This document shows, one piece after another, positions 1 to 9,918 of a stretch of DNA of 64,000 nt; position 1 is the stretch's first letter; each line of letters starts with the position of its first letter. Made by a program: the position numbers and the translations under genes. Below the pieces are notes generated by a model that ran no database searches, had not been told where the DNA came from, and saw only the letters and a program-made list of their open reading frames with translations. This DNA comes from CAUJIW01 sp963205175. GTDB taxonomy: Bacteria > Pseudomonadota > Alphaproteobacteria > Sphingomonadales > Sphingomonadaceae. Where the stretch lies: the NCBI GenBank assembly GCA_041060555.1, contig JBEUDS010000020.1; one strand, written 5' to 3'.

Positions 1-77
1 AAGGCATGGCCGAACTCAACCAACCCATGATCGAGGAGGAAAATCAGCCCCTACACATCACCGCCAAAGCCGCCTGA
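1..77 (+). CDS. Possible 3' end of a coding region entering from the left edge
   Basis: In frame 3 the sequence reads open from the window edge to a TGA at 75-77 and would encode about 24 residues ending in HITAKAA. Third codon positions are mostly G or C, as in the real genes of this window, which is the only support. The piece is too short to assign to a family. An overlapping frame is also open for about 200 bases, so the call is weak. Confidence 0.25.
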   Translation, partial: GMAELNQPMIEEENQPLHITAKAA

Positions 78-363
78 CGATGGCCCACGGCCACAGCCGA
101 AATTACACCACCTTGACGGACGCGACCCGGACCCGGTTTCCCAGACGCTTGCGGCTTCGACGATTGGCGCAGTCAACGACCCCAAACCCACGCCGTCAAG
201 TTGTATTTTGAAGACATGCGGCCAAGCGTGCCATTTTCTGCCGCACATGCGAAATCGTCGCATCGGCCGGCGCCAGCCGATCCGAGTTGACCAGATGCCT
301 GACCGCCGATAGGACCGACAAACCGTTAATGCAAACCGAGGCTGGCAACCTCCAAGGCTGTTC
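78..363. other. Intergenic stretch without a recognisable gene
   Basis: No frame here shows a start with a ribosome-binding site or a recognisable protein. The open antisense frame over 51-395 has no family resemblance and is rich in Arg, Ser and Trp, as shadow frames in GC-rich DNA are. The promoter of the Rrf2 gene at 364 must lie in this stretch, but no clear -35/-10 pair was seen. Confidence 0.4.
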
Positions 364-771
364 GTGCTTTCACAACGCGCCCGATACGCGCTCAAGGCGC
401 TGGTTCATCTTTCACGGGTGCCGGAAGGGCAAACGGTGCAGATCGCCGCGCTCGCCGAACGCGAACAGATTCCCCGCAAGTTTCTGGAAGTGATCCTGGT
501 CGAGCTCAAACGGCATGGCCTGGTAGAGAGCGTGCGCGGCAAGCATGGCGGTTACCGGCTCGCCCGCCCGCCGGCGATGATCACCTATGGCGATGTGGTA
601 CGGGTGACGGACGGGCCGCTGGCCCTGGTGCCATGCGTCTCCCGGACCGCCTACCGCCGCTGCGACGATTGCCAGGACGAGGAAAGCTGCGCCATCCGCC
701 GGGTCATGGCGGAGGTCCGCGACGAAACCTCCCGCGTGCTCGACGCCACCACCCTGGCCGACGTCAACTGA
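364..771 (+). CDS. Rrf2 family transcriptional regulator (IscR/NsrR type)
   Basis: The 135-residue product has the winged helix-turn-helix of Rrf2 proteins at about residues 5-70, with the typical opening RARYALKALVHL and the wing segment GKHGGYRLAR. Cysteines at 91, 100, 103 and 109 lie where IscR and NsrR bind their Fe-S cluster, so a redox-, iron- or NO-sensing repressor is likely. The cysteine spacing is not exactly that of IscR (92/98/104), so the cluster type cannot be read from sequence. The start is a GTG whose next codons (LSQRARYAL) match the usual family beginning. No isc or suf gene is adjacent, so the targets are unknown. Confidence 0.9.
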   Translation: MLSQRARYALKALVHLSRVPEGQTVQIAALAEREQIPRKFLEVILVELKRHGLVESVRGKHGGYRLARPPAMITYGDVVRVTDGPLALVPCVSRTAYRRCDDCQDEESCAIRRVMAEVRDETSRVLDATTLADVN

Positions 772-915
772 CCTCCGGCCACGGACGCGATCGCCGGCAC
801 GCCTTCGCCACAACGCTTGATCTTGCTCATGTGCCGGGCGCCACAGGCTGCTAGACTGCGGGCATCATCCAGACGGCGGGCATCATCACGCCACGCCAGC
901 ACAGGAGGCAGCACC

Positions 916-1368
916 ATGACACCAGCCGAACCGTGGATTGTCATCGCCGACGGGCAACGGGCACGCATCGTGCGGCTGATTCGAGGCGCCCGGCCCGCCA
1001 TCGAGGATGTGCTGCCGTTCGATTGGGTGAACGCCGACCTTCTGGCCCAGCACCTCGACTCCGGCGCCCTGGGCAGCGGCCAGGCATCCGCCGGCAGTTC
1101 GATCCGCCATGGCGTCGAACCGCGCAACGATCCCCGGCGCCAGTCGAAACAGGCGTTCGCCACCCGGTTGGCGGATTATCTCAGTGCCAGGGTCGCCGAT
1201 CACGCCGCCGCCCCGATGGTGCTGATCGCCGCCCCGGCGACACTGGGCGATATCCGCGCCGCGCTGTCCGATACCGCCCGCGCCCAGGTGGTCCGGGAAA
1301 TCGACAAGGATCTGACCAAGGAACCTGAAGAGCAACTAGCTGCCCACCTGATCGACCTGCTCGACTGA
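916..1368 (+). CDS. Host attachment family protein (AtsE-like)
   Basis: The 150-residue protein begins WIVIADGQRARIVRL, the signature opening of the family called 'protein required for attachment to host cells' (AtsE). It continues with a basic middle (DPRRQSKQAFATRLADYL) and an acidic C-terminus (DLTKEPEEQLAAHL) typical of the family. The ATG at 916 is preceded by AGGAGG at 904-908, which decides the start although the frame is open further upstream. Family members are small cytosolic proteins of unclear biochemistry related to the RNA-release-factor-like baeRF fold; the attachment name comes from genetics in plant-associated bacteria. A run of T (1371-1376) directly follows the gene. Confidence 0.8.
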   Translation: MTPAEPWIVIADGQRARIVRLIRGARPAIEDVLPFDWVNADLLAQHLDSGALGSGQASAGSSIRHGVEPRNDPRRQSKQAFATRLADYLSARVADHAAAPMVLIAAPATLGDIRAALSDTARAQVVREIDKDLTKEPEEQLAAHLIDLLD

Positions 1369-1446
1369 CCATTTTTTCACCGATCCGGATTTTCCCGCGT
1401 TCGTCGCAGGACATGCGACGTTGACGGGCAGGAACGTGAGCGGCGC

Positions 1447-1479
1447 TTGACATGTCGCAATGCCGCACTGCAACATAAG
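1447..1479 (+). promoter_or_regulatory. Possible phaC promoter with PhaR-like GC-A-rich box
   Basis: A perfect TTGACA lies at 1447-1452, about 80 bases upstream of phaC, followed by GCAATGCCGCACTGCAACA (1458-1476) and CATAAG. The CTGCAACA element resembles the sites bound by PhaR/PhbF regulators upstream of PHA genes. The spacing to a good -10 is not ideal, so the call is tentative. Confidence 0.35.
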
Positions 1480-1527
1480 TGCTAAGAGTCCGTGATAGCG
1501 TGGCCTTGCCACCCCAGGAGACACGTC

Positions 1528-3393
1528 ATGCCCGCTGTGTCATCGCGCACACTGCCCACCAGCACCGAAACCGCCAGCGCGCCGGCGGCGATCCCGGCGA
1601 TTTTCCGCGAGGGACTCGCGCCACCACCAGCGGCCGCCGGAGAGTTCGGTCAGGACGGCGCCCATGCCTCGGCGGCGGTCGGCGATGTGCTGGACAAGTC
1701 ACTCCACGCGCTCACCGCGCGGATGACCGGCGGTCTGTCGCCGGCAGCGCTGGCCGGCGCCTATTTCGACTGGGCCGCCCACATCGCCCTGTCCCCCGGC
1801 AAGCAACTGCAACTTTGGGACAAGGCGGTGCGCAAGACACTGCGACTCGGGCGCTACGTCAGTCAAACCGCGCTGCGTGGCGGCGAGCCGTGCGCGGCCT
1901 GCATCGAGGCGCTGCCGCAGGACAACCGCTTCCGCGATCCGGCCTGGATGCGCCCGCCGTTCGACATCATCCACCAGTCATTCCTGCTCACCCAGCAGTG
2001 GTGGCACAACGCCGTCACCGACGTCGCGGGCGTCACCGCCCAGCACGAAAGGGCGCTCGACTTCACCGTGCGCCAGTTGCTTGATGTGATATCGCCGGCC
2101 AATTACCTCGCCACCAATCCCGAAGTGCTGGACAAGACGGTGAGCGAGGGCGGCGCCAATCTGATGCGCGGCGTGCAGAATTTCTGGGAGGACTGGGAGC
2201 GCCGGATGAGCGGCAAGCCGCCGGTGGGCGCCGAGGCCTATGAGCCCGGCGTCAATCTGGCCACCACGCCGGGCAAGGTGGTGTTCCGCAACCGGCTGAT
2301 CGAGCTGATCCAGTACACGCCGACCACCGCGACCGTGCGCCCCGAACCGCTGCTGATCGTGCCGGCGTGGATCATGAAGTATTACATCCTCGACCTGTCG
2401 GCCCACAATTCGATGGTGCGCTATCTCGTCGACCAGGGTTTCACGGTGTTCATGATCTCGTGGAAGAACCCGGACGCCGAGGACCGCGACCTGACGCTGA
2501 ACGACTACCGCACCCTGGGTGTGATGGCGGCGCTGGACGCCATTGCCGCCATCGTGCCGGGTCCGCGTGTGCACGCCATGGGCTATTGCCTCGGCGGCAC
2601 GCTGCTGTCGATCGCCGCCGCCGCCATGGCCCGCGACGAGGACGACCGGCTGGCCTCGGTCACCCTGCTCGCCGCCCAGACCGACTTCACCGAGGCCGGC
2701 GAACTGACGCTGTTCATCAACGAAAGCCAGCTCGCCTTCCTTGAAGACATGATGTGGGAGCAGGGCTACCTCGACTCCACCCAGATGGCCGGCGCCTTCC
2801 AGCTGCTGCGCTCCAACGACCTGGTGTGGTCGCGGCTGGTACATGACTATCTGATGGGCGAGCGGGCCACGATCAACGACATGATGGCCTGGAACGCCGA
2901 CACCACGCGGATGCCCTACCGCATGCACTCGGAATATCTGCGCCGGCTGTTCCTCGACAACGACCTCGCCGAGGGGCGCTACACGGTCGATGGCCGGCCG
3001 ATCGCCATTCAGGACATCCGCGCGCCGATCTTCGCCGTCGGCACCGAGACCGACCACGTCGCGCCGTGGAAGTCGGTCTACAAGATCAACCTGCTGGCCG
3101 ACGTCGACGTCACCTTCGTGCTGACCAAGGGCGGCCACAATGCCGGCATCGTCTCCGAGCCCGGCCACGATCACCGCCACTATCGCATCGCCACCCGACC
3201 GGCCAGCGGCCGCCACATCCCCGCCGATGACTGGCTGACGATGACGCCTCGACGCGACGGCTCGTGGTGGCCGGCGCTGGCGGACTGGCTGGCCGGCCAT
3301 TCCGGCGCGCCCGTGGCCCCGCCATCGCTGGGGCTGCCGGCAATGCAGGGGATGCTGGCTGACGCGCCGGGCAGTTATATTCATATGAAATGA
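1528..3393 (+). CDS. phaC: Poly(3-hydroxyalkanoate) synthase
   Basis: The enzyme polymerises (R)-3-hydroxyacyl-CoA into polyester storage granules. The 621-residue protein has the N-terminal PhaC region (about 60-250) and an alpha/beta hydrolase catalytic domain. The lipase-like box GYCLGGT gives the nucleophile Cys354, with Asp509 in TETDHVAP and His537 in KGGHNAG completing the triad. Length and box fit class I/II single-subunit synthases, which need no PhaE or PhaR partner. The ATG at 1528 follows AGGAG at 1516-1520; an upstream in-frame ATG at 1492 lacks such a site. No phasin, phaA or phaB gene is adjacent. The acyl-CoA island later in the window could feed it, but no direct link is visible. 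Confidence 0.95.
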   Translation: MPAVSSRTLPTSTETASAPAAIPAIFREGLAPPPAAAGEFGQDGAHASAAVGDVLDKSLHALTARMTGGLSPAALAGAYFDWAAHIALSPGKQLQLWDKAVRKTLRLGRYVSQTALRGGEPCAACIEALPQDNRFRDPAWMRPPFDIIHQSFLLTQQWWHNAVTDVAGVTAQHERALDFTVRQLLDVISPANYLATNPEVLDKTVSEGGANLMRGVQNFWEDWERRMSGKPPVGAEAYEPGVNLATTPGKVVFRNRLIELIQYTPTTATVRPEPLLIVPAWIMKYYILDLSAHNSMVRYLVDQGFTVFMISWKNPDAEDRDLTLNDYRTLGVMAALDAIAAIVPGPRVHAMGYCLGGTLLSIAAAAMARDEDDRLASVTLLAAQTDFTEAGELTLFINESQLAFLEDMMWEQGYLDSTQMAGAFQLLRSNDLVWSRLVHDYLMGERATINDMMAWNADTTRMPYRMHSEYLRRLFLDNDLAEGRYTVDGRPIAIQDIRAPIFAVGTETDHVAPWKSVYKINLLADVDVTFVLTKGGHNAGIVSEPGHDHRHYRIATRPASGRHIPADDWLTMTPRRDGSWWPALADWLAGHSGAPVAPPSLGLPAMQGMLADAPGSYIHMK

Positions 3394-3449
3394 CGGCGCG
3401 TCCGGACTAGAAAACCACCGGAAGCACACAAAACAACAGGGATCATCGC

Positions 3450-4406
3450 GTGCCAAGGTCAATTCTCCGGGTTCTCCTCGTCGTGCTGGTGGCAGCGGCC
3501 GCCGCCGGCGGCTGGTTCTACGTCAGCCGCGACAAGGCCGACACCGGGCTGGTGGCGGTCAATGGCCGCATCGAGGCCATCGACGTCTATGTCGCCAGCA
3601 AGATCGCCGGCAAGGTGACCGAGGTCGCCGTGCGCGAGGGCGACGCCGTGAAGACCGGCGACCTCGTCGCCCGGCTCGACACCACGACGCTGGATGCCCA
3701 GCGCCAGCAGGCGCTGGCCCAGGTGGAGCAGGCCCGCAGCGCCCGCGCCACCGCCGCCGCCAGCATTGCCCAGGCCCGCAGCGCGGTGACGCTGGCGACC
3801 CAGGAAATCGCCCGCACCGCCAGACTGGTGCAGGACGGCTACGCCACCCGGCAGTTGCTCGACCAGCGCCAGGCGACGCTGAAATCCAGCACCGCCGCGC
3901 TGGCAGCCGCCGAAGCGCAGGTCCACGAGGCGGACGCCGCCATCAAGACCGCCGAGGCGGCGGTCGCCACCATCGACACCCAGATCGCCGACAGCCGCAT
4001 CGTCGCCCCCGTCGCCGGCCCGGTGCTCTACCGGCTGGCCGAGCCCGGCGAGGTGCTGGCCGCCGGCGGCCGGGTGGTCGCCATCGTCGATGCCAGCGAC
4101 ATCTACCTCACCGTGTTCCTGCCCGAGTCCACCGCCGGCAAGGTGGCGGTGGGCGACGAGGCGCGCATCCGGCTGGATGCCCGTCCCGACGTGGTGCTGC
4201 CGGCGCGCGTCACCTTCGTGTCGCCGTCGGCGCAGTTCACGCCGCGTCAGGTGGAAACCGCCGAGGAACGCCAGAAGCTGACCTTCCGCGCCAAGCTGAC
4301 CATTCCCGCCGAAAGTTTGGAGGCCTGGGTGAAGCCCGGCATGCCCGGCATGGGCTATGTGCGCACCGACCGGCGCCAGCCGTGGCCGGCGACACTGCCG
4401 AAGTGA
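3450..4406 (+). CDS. HlyD family periplasmic adaptor (YhiI-like)
   Basis: The 318-residue membrane-fusion protein has one N-terminal membrane anchor (about 4-25), a split lipoyl domain (about 38-80 and 180-215) and an Ala/Gln-rich coiled-coil hairpin between (about 85-175). It would link the inner-membrane ABC exporter encoded by the next two genes to an outer-membrane channel. The GTG start at 3450 is followed by a short basic stretch and then the anchor. The stop overlaps the start region of the next gene, indicating co-translation. The gene order matches E. coli yhiI-rbbA-yhhJ. No TolC-type gene is in the window. Confidence 0.88.
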   Translation: MPRSILRVLLVVLVAAAAAGGWFYVSRDKADTGLVAVNGRIEAIDVYVASKIAGKVTEVAVREGDAVKTGDLVARLDTTTLDAQRQQALAQVEQARSARATAAASIAQARSAVTLATQEIARTARLVQDGYATRQLLDQRQATLKSSTAALAAAEAQVHEADAAIKTAEAAVATIDTQIADSRIVAPVAGPVLYRLAEPGEVLAAGGRVVAIVDASDIYLTVFLPESTAGKVAVGDEARIRLDARPDVVLPARVTFVSPSAQFTPRQVETAEERQKLTFRAKLTIPAESLEAWVKPGMPGMGYVRTDRRQPWPATLPK

Positions 4407-7165
4407 CCACGGCCACCACGCCCGGTCCGGTGATCCGTCTCGTCGACGTCCATCACCGCTATGGCGCCACCGCCGCGCTGGACGGGGTGAGCCTCGACAT
4501 TCCGGCCGGCCGGATGATCGGCCTGATCGGCCCCGACGGGGTCGGCAAGTCGACCCTGCTCGGGCTGATCGCCGGCACCCGGCGTCTCCAGCGCGGCACG
4601 GTGACGGTGCTGGGCGGCCCGATGGCGAGCAGCCGCCACCGCCGCGCCGCCGCGCCGCGCATCGCCTACATGCCCCAGGGGCTCGGCCGCAATCTCTACC
4701 CCACCCTGTCGGTGGCGGAGAATCTGTCCTTCTTCGGCCGGCTGTTCGGGCTCAACCACGCCGAGCGGCGCGAGCGCATCGGCCGGCTGACACGCGCCAC
4801 CGGCCTCTACCCCTTCGTCAACCGCCCCGCCGGCAAGCTGTCGGGTGGCATGAAGCAGAAGCTCGGGTTGTGCTGCGCACTGATCCACGACCCCGACCTG
4901 CTGATCCTCGACGAGCCGACCACCGGCGTCGACCCGCTGTCGCGCCGGCAGTTCTGGGAGCTGATCCGCACCCTGCGCGCCGAGCGGCCGGGCATGAGCG
5001 TGCTGGTCTCCACCGCCTATATGGACGAGGCGGCGCAGTTCGACTGGCTGGTCACCATGAACGCCGGCCAGGTGCTCGCCAGCGGTACGCCGGCGGAGAT
5101 TCTCGCTACCGCCGGCGCCGCCAGCCTGGAGGACGCCTTCATTGCCCTGCTGCCGGAAGCACAGCGGCGCGACCACAAGGCGCTGGTGATTCCACCGCGC
5201 ACCGACGGCGATGGTCCGCCGGCGATCGAGGCCGAGGGCCTGACGCGGCGCTTCGGCGACTTCACGGCGGTCGACCGGGTGTCGTTCCGCATTCCGCGCG
5301 GCGAGATCTTCGGCTTCCTCGGTTCCAACGGCTGCGGCAAGACGACAACGATGAAAATGCTCACCGGCCTGCTGCCGGCCACCGACGGCAAGGCCTGGCT
5401 GTTTGGCAAGGCCGTAGACCCGCACGACATCGCGACCCGACGCCGGGTCGGTTACATGGCGCAGGCCTTCTCGCTCTACGAGGAGCTGACGGTCCGCCAT
5501 AATCTCGAACTGCACGCCCAGCTCTACAATCTGCCCGCCAGCGACGTGCCGACGCGGGTGGCGGAGATGCTGGAGCGCTTCGGCCTCACCCATGTCGCCG
5601 AGCAGCGCCCCGAAAGCCTGCCGCTGGGCCTCAAGCAGCGGCTGTCGCTGGCGGTGGCGGTGATCCACGGCCCGGAGCTGCTGATCCTCGACGAACCGAC
5701 GTCCGGCGTCGACCCGGTGGCGCGCGACCAGTTCTGGCAGCTGCTGGTCGACCTGTCGCGCCACGACGGCGTGACTATTTTTATATCCACCCACTTCATG
5801 AACGAGGCGGAGCGCTGCGACCGCATCTCGCTGATGCATGCCGGACGCGTGCTGGCTGCCGGCCCGCCGGCCGAACTGATGGCGCAAAGCAACACCGGCT
5901 CGCTGGAGGAAGCGTTCATTCACCATCTGCAGGCTGCCATGCCGCCGGATTCCCCTGCCCCGGAGACCGACGTGCCGGAGGCTGGCGCCAGCACCGGCAT
6001 GAAGACGACACCCGACCATGGTGCCGCTCGCACCCCGCTGTTCAGTTTCCGGCGTCTTTGGGCCTATGCCGCGCGCGAGACCAAGGAAATCCTGCGCGAT
6101 CCGGTACGTATCGCCTTCACGCTGATCGGGCCGCTGATCCTGATGTTCGCCTTCGGCTACGGCATTTCCTTCGATGTCGAGAACCTGACCTACGCCGCGC
6201 TGGATCGCGACCAGTCGCCCCAGTCGCGGGCGCTGCTGGAGAATTTCAGCGGCTCGCGCTATTTCAGGGAACGCGCGCCGCTCGCCGACTACCAGGAACT
6301 GGACCGCCGGCTGCGCCGTGGCGCGGTCAGCTTCGCCATCGAAATCCCCCCCGACTTCGGCCGCGACCTCGATCGCGGCGCGACGCCGGAGGTCGGCGTG
6401 TGGATCGACGGCGCCAATGCGTTTCGCGCCGAGACGCTGCGCGGCTATGTCGAGGGGGTGGCCCAGAGCTACGCCACCCGGCTGGCCACCGCCGCCGGCC
6501 AACCGGAAGCCGCCAGCCTGCCCGCCGATCTGGCCATCCGCTTCCGCTACAATCAGGCCTTCCGCTCGATCTACGCCATCGTGCCCGGCGTCATCATGCT
6601 GCTGCTGGCGCTGATTCCGGCGATGATGACAGCGGTGGGCGTGGTGCGCGAGAAGGAGAACGGCTCGATCGCCAACCTCTACGCCTCGCCCACCAGCCGG
6701 TTCGAATTCCTCGGCGGCAAGCAGCTGCCCTATGTCGGGCTGGCCTATATCAGCTTCCTGATGATGGTCGGCATCGCCGTGTTCGGCTTCGGCGTGCCGA
6801 TCAAGGGCAGCGTCATCGGCCTGTTCACCGGCGCGCTGCTCTATGTCACCGCCACCACCGCCTACGGGCTGATGATCTCGTCGTTCGTACGCACCCAGCT
6901 GGCCGCCCTGTTCGCCACCTCGATCACCATCGTCATCCCGGCGATCAACTTCTCCGGCTTCATGTTCCCGCTCTCCAGCATGAACCTCGGCGGCCAGATC
7001 ATGGGGCACATGTTCCCCACCGGTTACTTCCAGAAGATCTCGGTGGGCGCCTTCACCAAGGGGCTGGGCCTGATGGAACTGGCGCCGCGCATTGTCATGG
7101 TGGGGCTGTTCGCGCTGGCGTTCATCCACATCGCCCGCCTGCTGCTGAAAAAGCAGGAGGCCTGA
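4403..7165 (+). CDS. rbbA: ABC exporter with two fused ATPase domains and permease (RbbA-like)
   Basis: The product of about 920 residues carries two ATP-binding domains followed by an ABC-2 type membrane domain. The first domain has Walker [10 protein letters not shown] (about 43-51), signature LSGGMKQK and Walker [11 protein letters not shown]. The second has GSNGCGKTT, a degenerate signature LPLGLKQR and [10 protein letters not shown]. The last 370 residues hold an N-terminal membrane anchor, a large external loop and about five more membrane segments. Length and layout match E. coli RbbA (about 911 residues), which has been described as a ribosome-associated ATPase, although its neighbours suggest export. 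The GTG at 4403 overlaps the previous stop as GTGA; an in-frame GTG at 4382 is an alternative start. Confidence 0.9.
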   Translation: MTTATTPGPVIRLVDVHHRYGATAALDGVSLDIPAGRMIGLIGPDGVGKSTLLGLIAGTRRLQRGTVTVLGGPMASSRHRRAAAPRIAYMPQGLGRNLYPTLSVAENLSFFGRLFGLNHAERRERIGRLTRATGLYPFVNRPAGKLSGGMKQKLGLCCALIHDPDLLILDEPTTGVDPLSRRQFWELIRTLRAERPGMSVLVSTAYMDEAAQFDWLVTMNAGQVLASGTPAEILATAGAASLEDAFIALLPEAQRRDHKALVIPPRTDGDGPPAIEAEGLTRRFGDFTAVDRVSFRIPRGEIFGFLGSNGCGKTTTMKMLTGLLPATDGKAWLFGKAVDPHDIATRRRVGYMAQAFSLYEELTVRHNLELHAQLYNLPASDVPTRVAEMLERFGLTHVAEQRPESLPLGLKQRLSLAVAVIHGPELLILDEPTSGVDPVARDQFWQLLVDLSRHDGVTIFISTHFMNEAERCDRISLMHAGRVLAAGPPAELMAQSNTGSLEEAFIHHLQAAMPPDSPAPETDVPEAGASTGMKTTPDHGAARTPLFSFRRLWAYAARETKEILRDPVRIAFTLIGPLILMFAFGYGISFDVENLTYAALDRDQSPQSRALLENFSGSRYFRERAPLADYQELDRRLRRGAVSFAIEIPPDFGRDLDRGATPEVGVWIDGANAFRAETLRGYVEGVAQSYATRLATAAGQPEAASLPADLAIRFRYNQAFRSIYAIVPGVIMLLLALIPAMMTAVGVVREKENGSIANLYASPTSRFEFLGGKQLPYVGLAYISFLMMVGIAVFGFGVPIKGSVIGLFTGALLYVTATTAYGLMISSFVRTQLAALFATSITIVIPAINFSGFMFPLSSMNLGGQIMGHMFPTGYFQKISVGAFTKGLGLMELAPRIVMVGLFALAFIHIARLLLKKQEA

Positions 7166-7169
7166 GGCG

Positions 7170-8300
7170 ATGCTGCAGCGTCTGGGCCATATCTGGCGGC
7201 TGGGGATCAAGGAGCTGTTCAGCCTGCGCACCGATGTCGTGCTGCTGGCGCTGATCGTCTACGCCTTCTCGTTCGCGGTGGTGATGGTGTCGAAGGGCGC
7301 CACCACCGAGGTCAAGAACGCCGCCGTCGCGGTGGTGGACGAGGACCAGTCGACGCTGAGCCGCCGACTGAGCGATTCCATCCGGCCGCCGCAGTTCAGG
7401 CCGCCGGTGGAAATCCGCCTCGACGAACTGGACGCGGCGATGGACGCCGGCAGCTACACCTTCGTGCTCGTCATCCCGCCGAACTTCGAGCGCGACGTGC
7501 TGCGCGGCGACCAGCCACCGATTCAGCTCAACGTCGACGCCACGGCGATGACCTACGCCGGCAACGGCAGCGCCTATCTGCAATCGATCCTGACCCGCGA
7601 GCTGCTGGCCTTCCGGGCGCGCCAGCCGGCCAGCGCCAGCCTGCCGATCAACCTGGTCACCCATGCCCGCTTCAACCCGAACCTGGAGCCGGTATGGTTC
7701 ATGTCGGTGATGCAGGTGATCAACAGCATCACCATTCTCGCCATCATCCTCTCCGGCGCCGCCATCATCCGCGAGCGCGAGCACGGCACGCTGGAGCATC
7801 TGCTGGTGATGCCGCTGACGCCGCTGGAGATCATGCTGGCCAAGGTCTGGGCGATGGGCGCCGTTGTCGTCGCCGCCACCGGTCTGTCGCTGACGCTGGT
7901 GGTCAAGGGCGTGCTGGGGGTGCCGCTGACGGGCTCGCTGACGCTGTTTCTCGCCGGCGCCGTGCTCTACCTGTTCGCCGCGACGTCGCTGGGCATCCTG
8001 CTCGCCACGCTGGCCCGCTCGATGCCGCAGTTCGCCATGCTGATCATCCCGGTGTTCATCATCATGTACATGCTTTCCGGCACCATCACGCCGCTGGAGT
8101 CGATGCCCGGCTGGCTGCAGACGATCATGCAGGGCTCGCCCTCCACCCACTTCGTCCGCTTCGCCCAGGCCGTGCTGTATCGCGGCGCCGACCTGCCGAT
8201 CGTCTGGCCGGACATGCTGCGGGTCGGCGGCATCGGCGCGCTGTACTTCACGCTGGCGCTCGGCCGTTTCCGCCGCATGCTGCAGACCGCCAACGGCTGA
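7170..8300 (+). CDS. ABC-2 type permease (YhhJ-like)
   Basis: This 376-residue permease starts four bases after the double-ATPase gene, so the two are one operon. It has the ABC-2 layout: one N-terminal membrane helix (about 20-40), a large extracytoplasmic domain (about 45-165) and five to six C-terminal helices (about 175-365). The segment IIREREHGTLEHLLVMPLTPLE is the conserved coupling region of this family. It likely pairs with the membrane domain of the RbbA-like protein to form a heterodimeric exporter that works with the HlyD adaptor. The substrate cannot be read from sequence. Confidence 0.9.
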   Translation: MLQRLGHIWRLGIKELFSLRTDVVLLALIVYAFSFAVVMVSKGATTEVKNAAVAVVDEDQSTLSRRLSDSIRPPQFRPPVEIRLDELDAAMDAGSYTFVLVIPPNFERDVLRGDQPPIQLNVDATAMTYAGNGSAYLQSILTRELLAFRARQPASASLPINLVTHARFNPNLEPVWFMSVMQVINSITILAIILSGAAIIREREHGTLEHLLVMPLTPLEIMLAKVWAMGAVVVAATGLSLTLVVKGVLGVPLTGSLTLFLAGAVLYLFAATSLGILLATLARSMPQFAMLIIPVFIIMYMLSGTITPLESMPGWLQTIMQGSPSTHFVRFAQAVLYRGADLPIVWPDMLRVGGIGALYFTLALGRFRRMLQTANG

Positions 8301-8359
8301 ACGCCCCCGCCGAACACGCTCGCCGCGCCCGCCGGTTGCACGCCCCCCGACCTCCGTGC

Positions 8360-8375
8360 ATCCTGCGCGCAGGAT
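8360..8375. promoter_or_regulatory. 16-bp perfect palindrome upstream of the GFA gene
   Basis: ATCCTGCG is followed at once by its reverse complement CGCAGGAT. The palindrome lies 40 bases before the start at 8415 and could be an operator for that gene. There is no T run after it, so it is not a typical terminator for the permease gene. Confidence 0.35.
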
Positions 8376-8414
8376 AAACGATGGCGGGCCACCAGGGGCC
8401 GGGAGTGGCGGATC

Positions 8415-8810
8415 ATGCACAAGGGCTCGGGACACAGGGGATCATGCCTGTGCGGCGCGGTGACGTTCGAGGTCGATCACACGCTGAAGCCGCCCGATGG
8501 CTGCCACTGCGTGCAGTGCCGCAAGACATCCGGCCACTATTTCGCCTCCACCGACGTGCCGAAGACGGCGTTGACCGTCCACGGCGCGGACGCGCTGACC
8601 TGGTATCAGTCGTCGACCAAGATCCGGCGCGGTTTCTGCGCCACCTGTGGTGCCTCGTTGTTCTGGGAGCCGCTGCACCGCGACTGGATCGGCATCGCCA
8701 TGGGCGCGTTCGATACCCCCACCGAGACCCGGCTGGAGATGCATATCTTCGTCGCCGAGAAAGGTGACTATTACAGTCTCGACGACGGTCTGCCGCAGCA
8801 TCAGCATTAG
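8415..8810 (+). CDS. GFA family zinc-binding protein
   Basis: The 131-residue protein has the zinc-binding motifs of the GFA (glutathione-dependent formaldehyde-activating enzyme / CENP-V) fold: GSCLCGAVTFEV near the N-terminus, CHCVQCRKTSGH at about 32-43, and FCATCGASLFW at about 74-84. Members are small cytosolic beta-tent proteins; a few act on glutathione adducts, but most, including this one, have no proven reaction. The ATG follows a GGGAG-type site. The gene stands alone between the exporter operon and the convergent polysaccharide block. Confidence 0.88.
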   Translation: MHKGSGHRGSCLCGAVTFEVDHTLKPPDGCHCVQCRKTSGHYFASTDVPKTALTVHGADALTWYQSSTKIRRGFCATCGASLFWEPLHRDWIGIAMGAFDTPTETRLEMHIFVAEKGDYYSLDDGLPQHQH

Positions 8811-8862
8811 GGTGGAGGCGCATCCGGTCCCTGGCGACGATGGCAACCCGGCGCCAATGCCG

Positions 8863-9918
8863 TCAGGCCCGGCGCCAGTCAGCCAGCGATCGCGGAAAGG
8901 CCAGATGCCAGCCCGGGAGACTGCCGCCAACCTTGGCGGCGACATAACTCAGTCCACAGGTGGCCACAAAAAGTACCGTACCGGCAACGACAGGCTGGTC
9001 CGGCACCAGACGAGAGGCGACGGCGGCCTGATACAGGCGCAGCAGCACCTGGTAGATCAGCGAATGAAAAAGATAGATTTCAAGTGAGTGCCGGCCCAGC
9101 GCATGCCACATCCGCCTGAGCGGCAACAGGCGGCTGAGCCCGACCAGCGCCACGAAGGCCGACACGGCATTGGCGTCATGCAGCAGCAAGGGCGGCAACT
9201 GTGCATAGGTGAACAGGTTGAGCGCGGCGAGATTGACCGACGTTTCCATGATGATCATTGCCGCCGACGTACCGACAAACACCGTCAGCATCGCCCACGA
9301 CAGCCACCCGCCGCCGGGCGCGCCTCTGGCCAGCCGTCCGGCGATCATCCCCAGCGGCATCACATAGATGATGATCAGCAAACCAAGCGGGACATAGGTC
9401 TTGATGTCCTTCGGCGCCTCGCCAATCAGTCCGTGCAGTGCGAGGAGCGCGCACAGGATGATCGCCGCCAGGCGGCTGGATGCCTCGGCCAGAAAGCCGC
9501 GCAGGATCGTGAGCGCCAGCAAGGTCGGCAGGAACCAGTAGAGCTGGAACCCGGACGCCCTGTCGACAAGCGGCGCACTGGCGATCGTCAGGCCGAGCAC
9601 ATAATCCTTCAGCCAGCCGAACATGCCCTGCCCGTGCTGTTCGACCACCAGGAACAGGATTGCCGACAGCGTGTAGAAGACAGAAAATGGCACCAGGTAA
9701 CGCATGCAACGGTCAATGATCGCGCGTCTGTTCAGGCTGATGGCCGGCACAAGGAACGGCAGGAAAAGAAAGCCAAAAACATGGAATGAGTAAAGAACGC
9801 GCTGCACATTGTCGACCGAGAACGACAGCAAGGTATTGTGGCCTGCGACAATGCACGCGATCAGAACGCCTTTTACGACGTCAAGGTCAGGGGTGTCAGT
9901 TTCCTGTCGCGACGTCAT
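8863..9918 (-). CDS. Acyltransferase 3 family membrane protein
   Basis: The 351-residue protein has about ten membrane helices. The early stretch DLDVVKGVLIACIVAGHN corresponds to the family's R/D..R..a...V...H core, and HSLEIYLFHSLIYQ is near the C-terminus. Such enzymes O-acylate (often acetylate) extracellular polysaccharides. The frame is open further upstream, but the ATG at 9918 overlaps the stop of the preceding gene as ATGA, and the protein from there begins at the family N-terminus. It is the last gene of a minus-strand block with an O-antigen ligase-like protein and a Wzz-like protein, so modification of a surface polysaccharide is the likely role. Confidence 0.82.
   Translation of the reverse strand: MTSRQETDTPDLDVVKGVLIACIVAGHNTLLSFSVDNVQRVLYSFHVFGFLFLPFLVPAISLNRRAIIDRCMRYLVPFSVFYTLSAILFLVVEQHGQGMFGWLKDYVLGLTIASAPLVDRASGFQLYWFLPTLLALTILRGFLAEASSRLAAIILCALLALHGLIGEAPKDIKTYVPLGLLIIIYVMPLGMIAGRLARGAPGGGWLSWAMLTVFVGTSAAMIIMETSVNLAALNLFTYAQLPPLLLHDANAVSAFVALVGLSRLLPLRRMWHALGRHSLEIYLFHSLIYQVLLRLYQAAVASRLVPDQPVVAGTVLFVATCGLSYVAAKVGGSLPGWHLAFPRSLADWRRA

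Noticed and set aside
1978..3462. A 494-codon frame antisense to phaC
   Set aside because: Translation is His/Val/Arg-rich and repetitive with no domain; the sense frame has a full catalytic triad.
4355..7231. A 958-codon open frame antisense to the ABC exporter gene
   Set aside because: It is a shadow of a high-GC gene: low-complexity His/Gln/Arg/Gly-rich translation without any family motif, while the sense frame has complete Walker and signature motifs.
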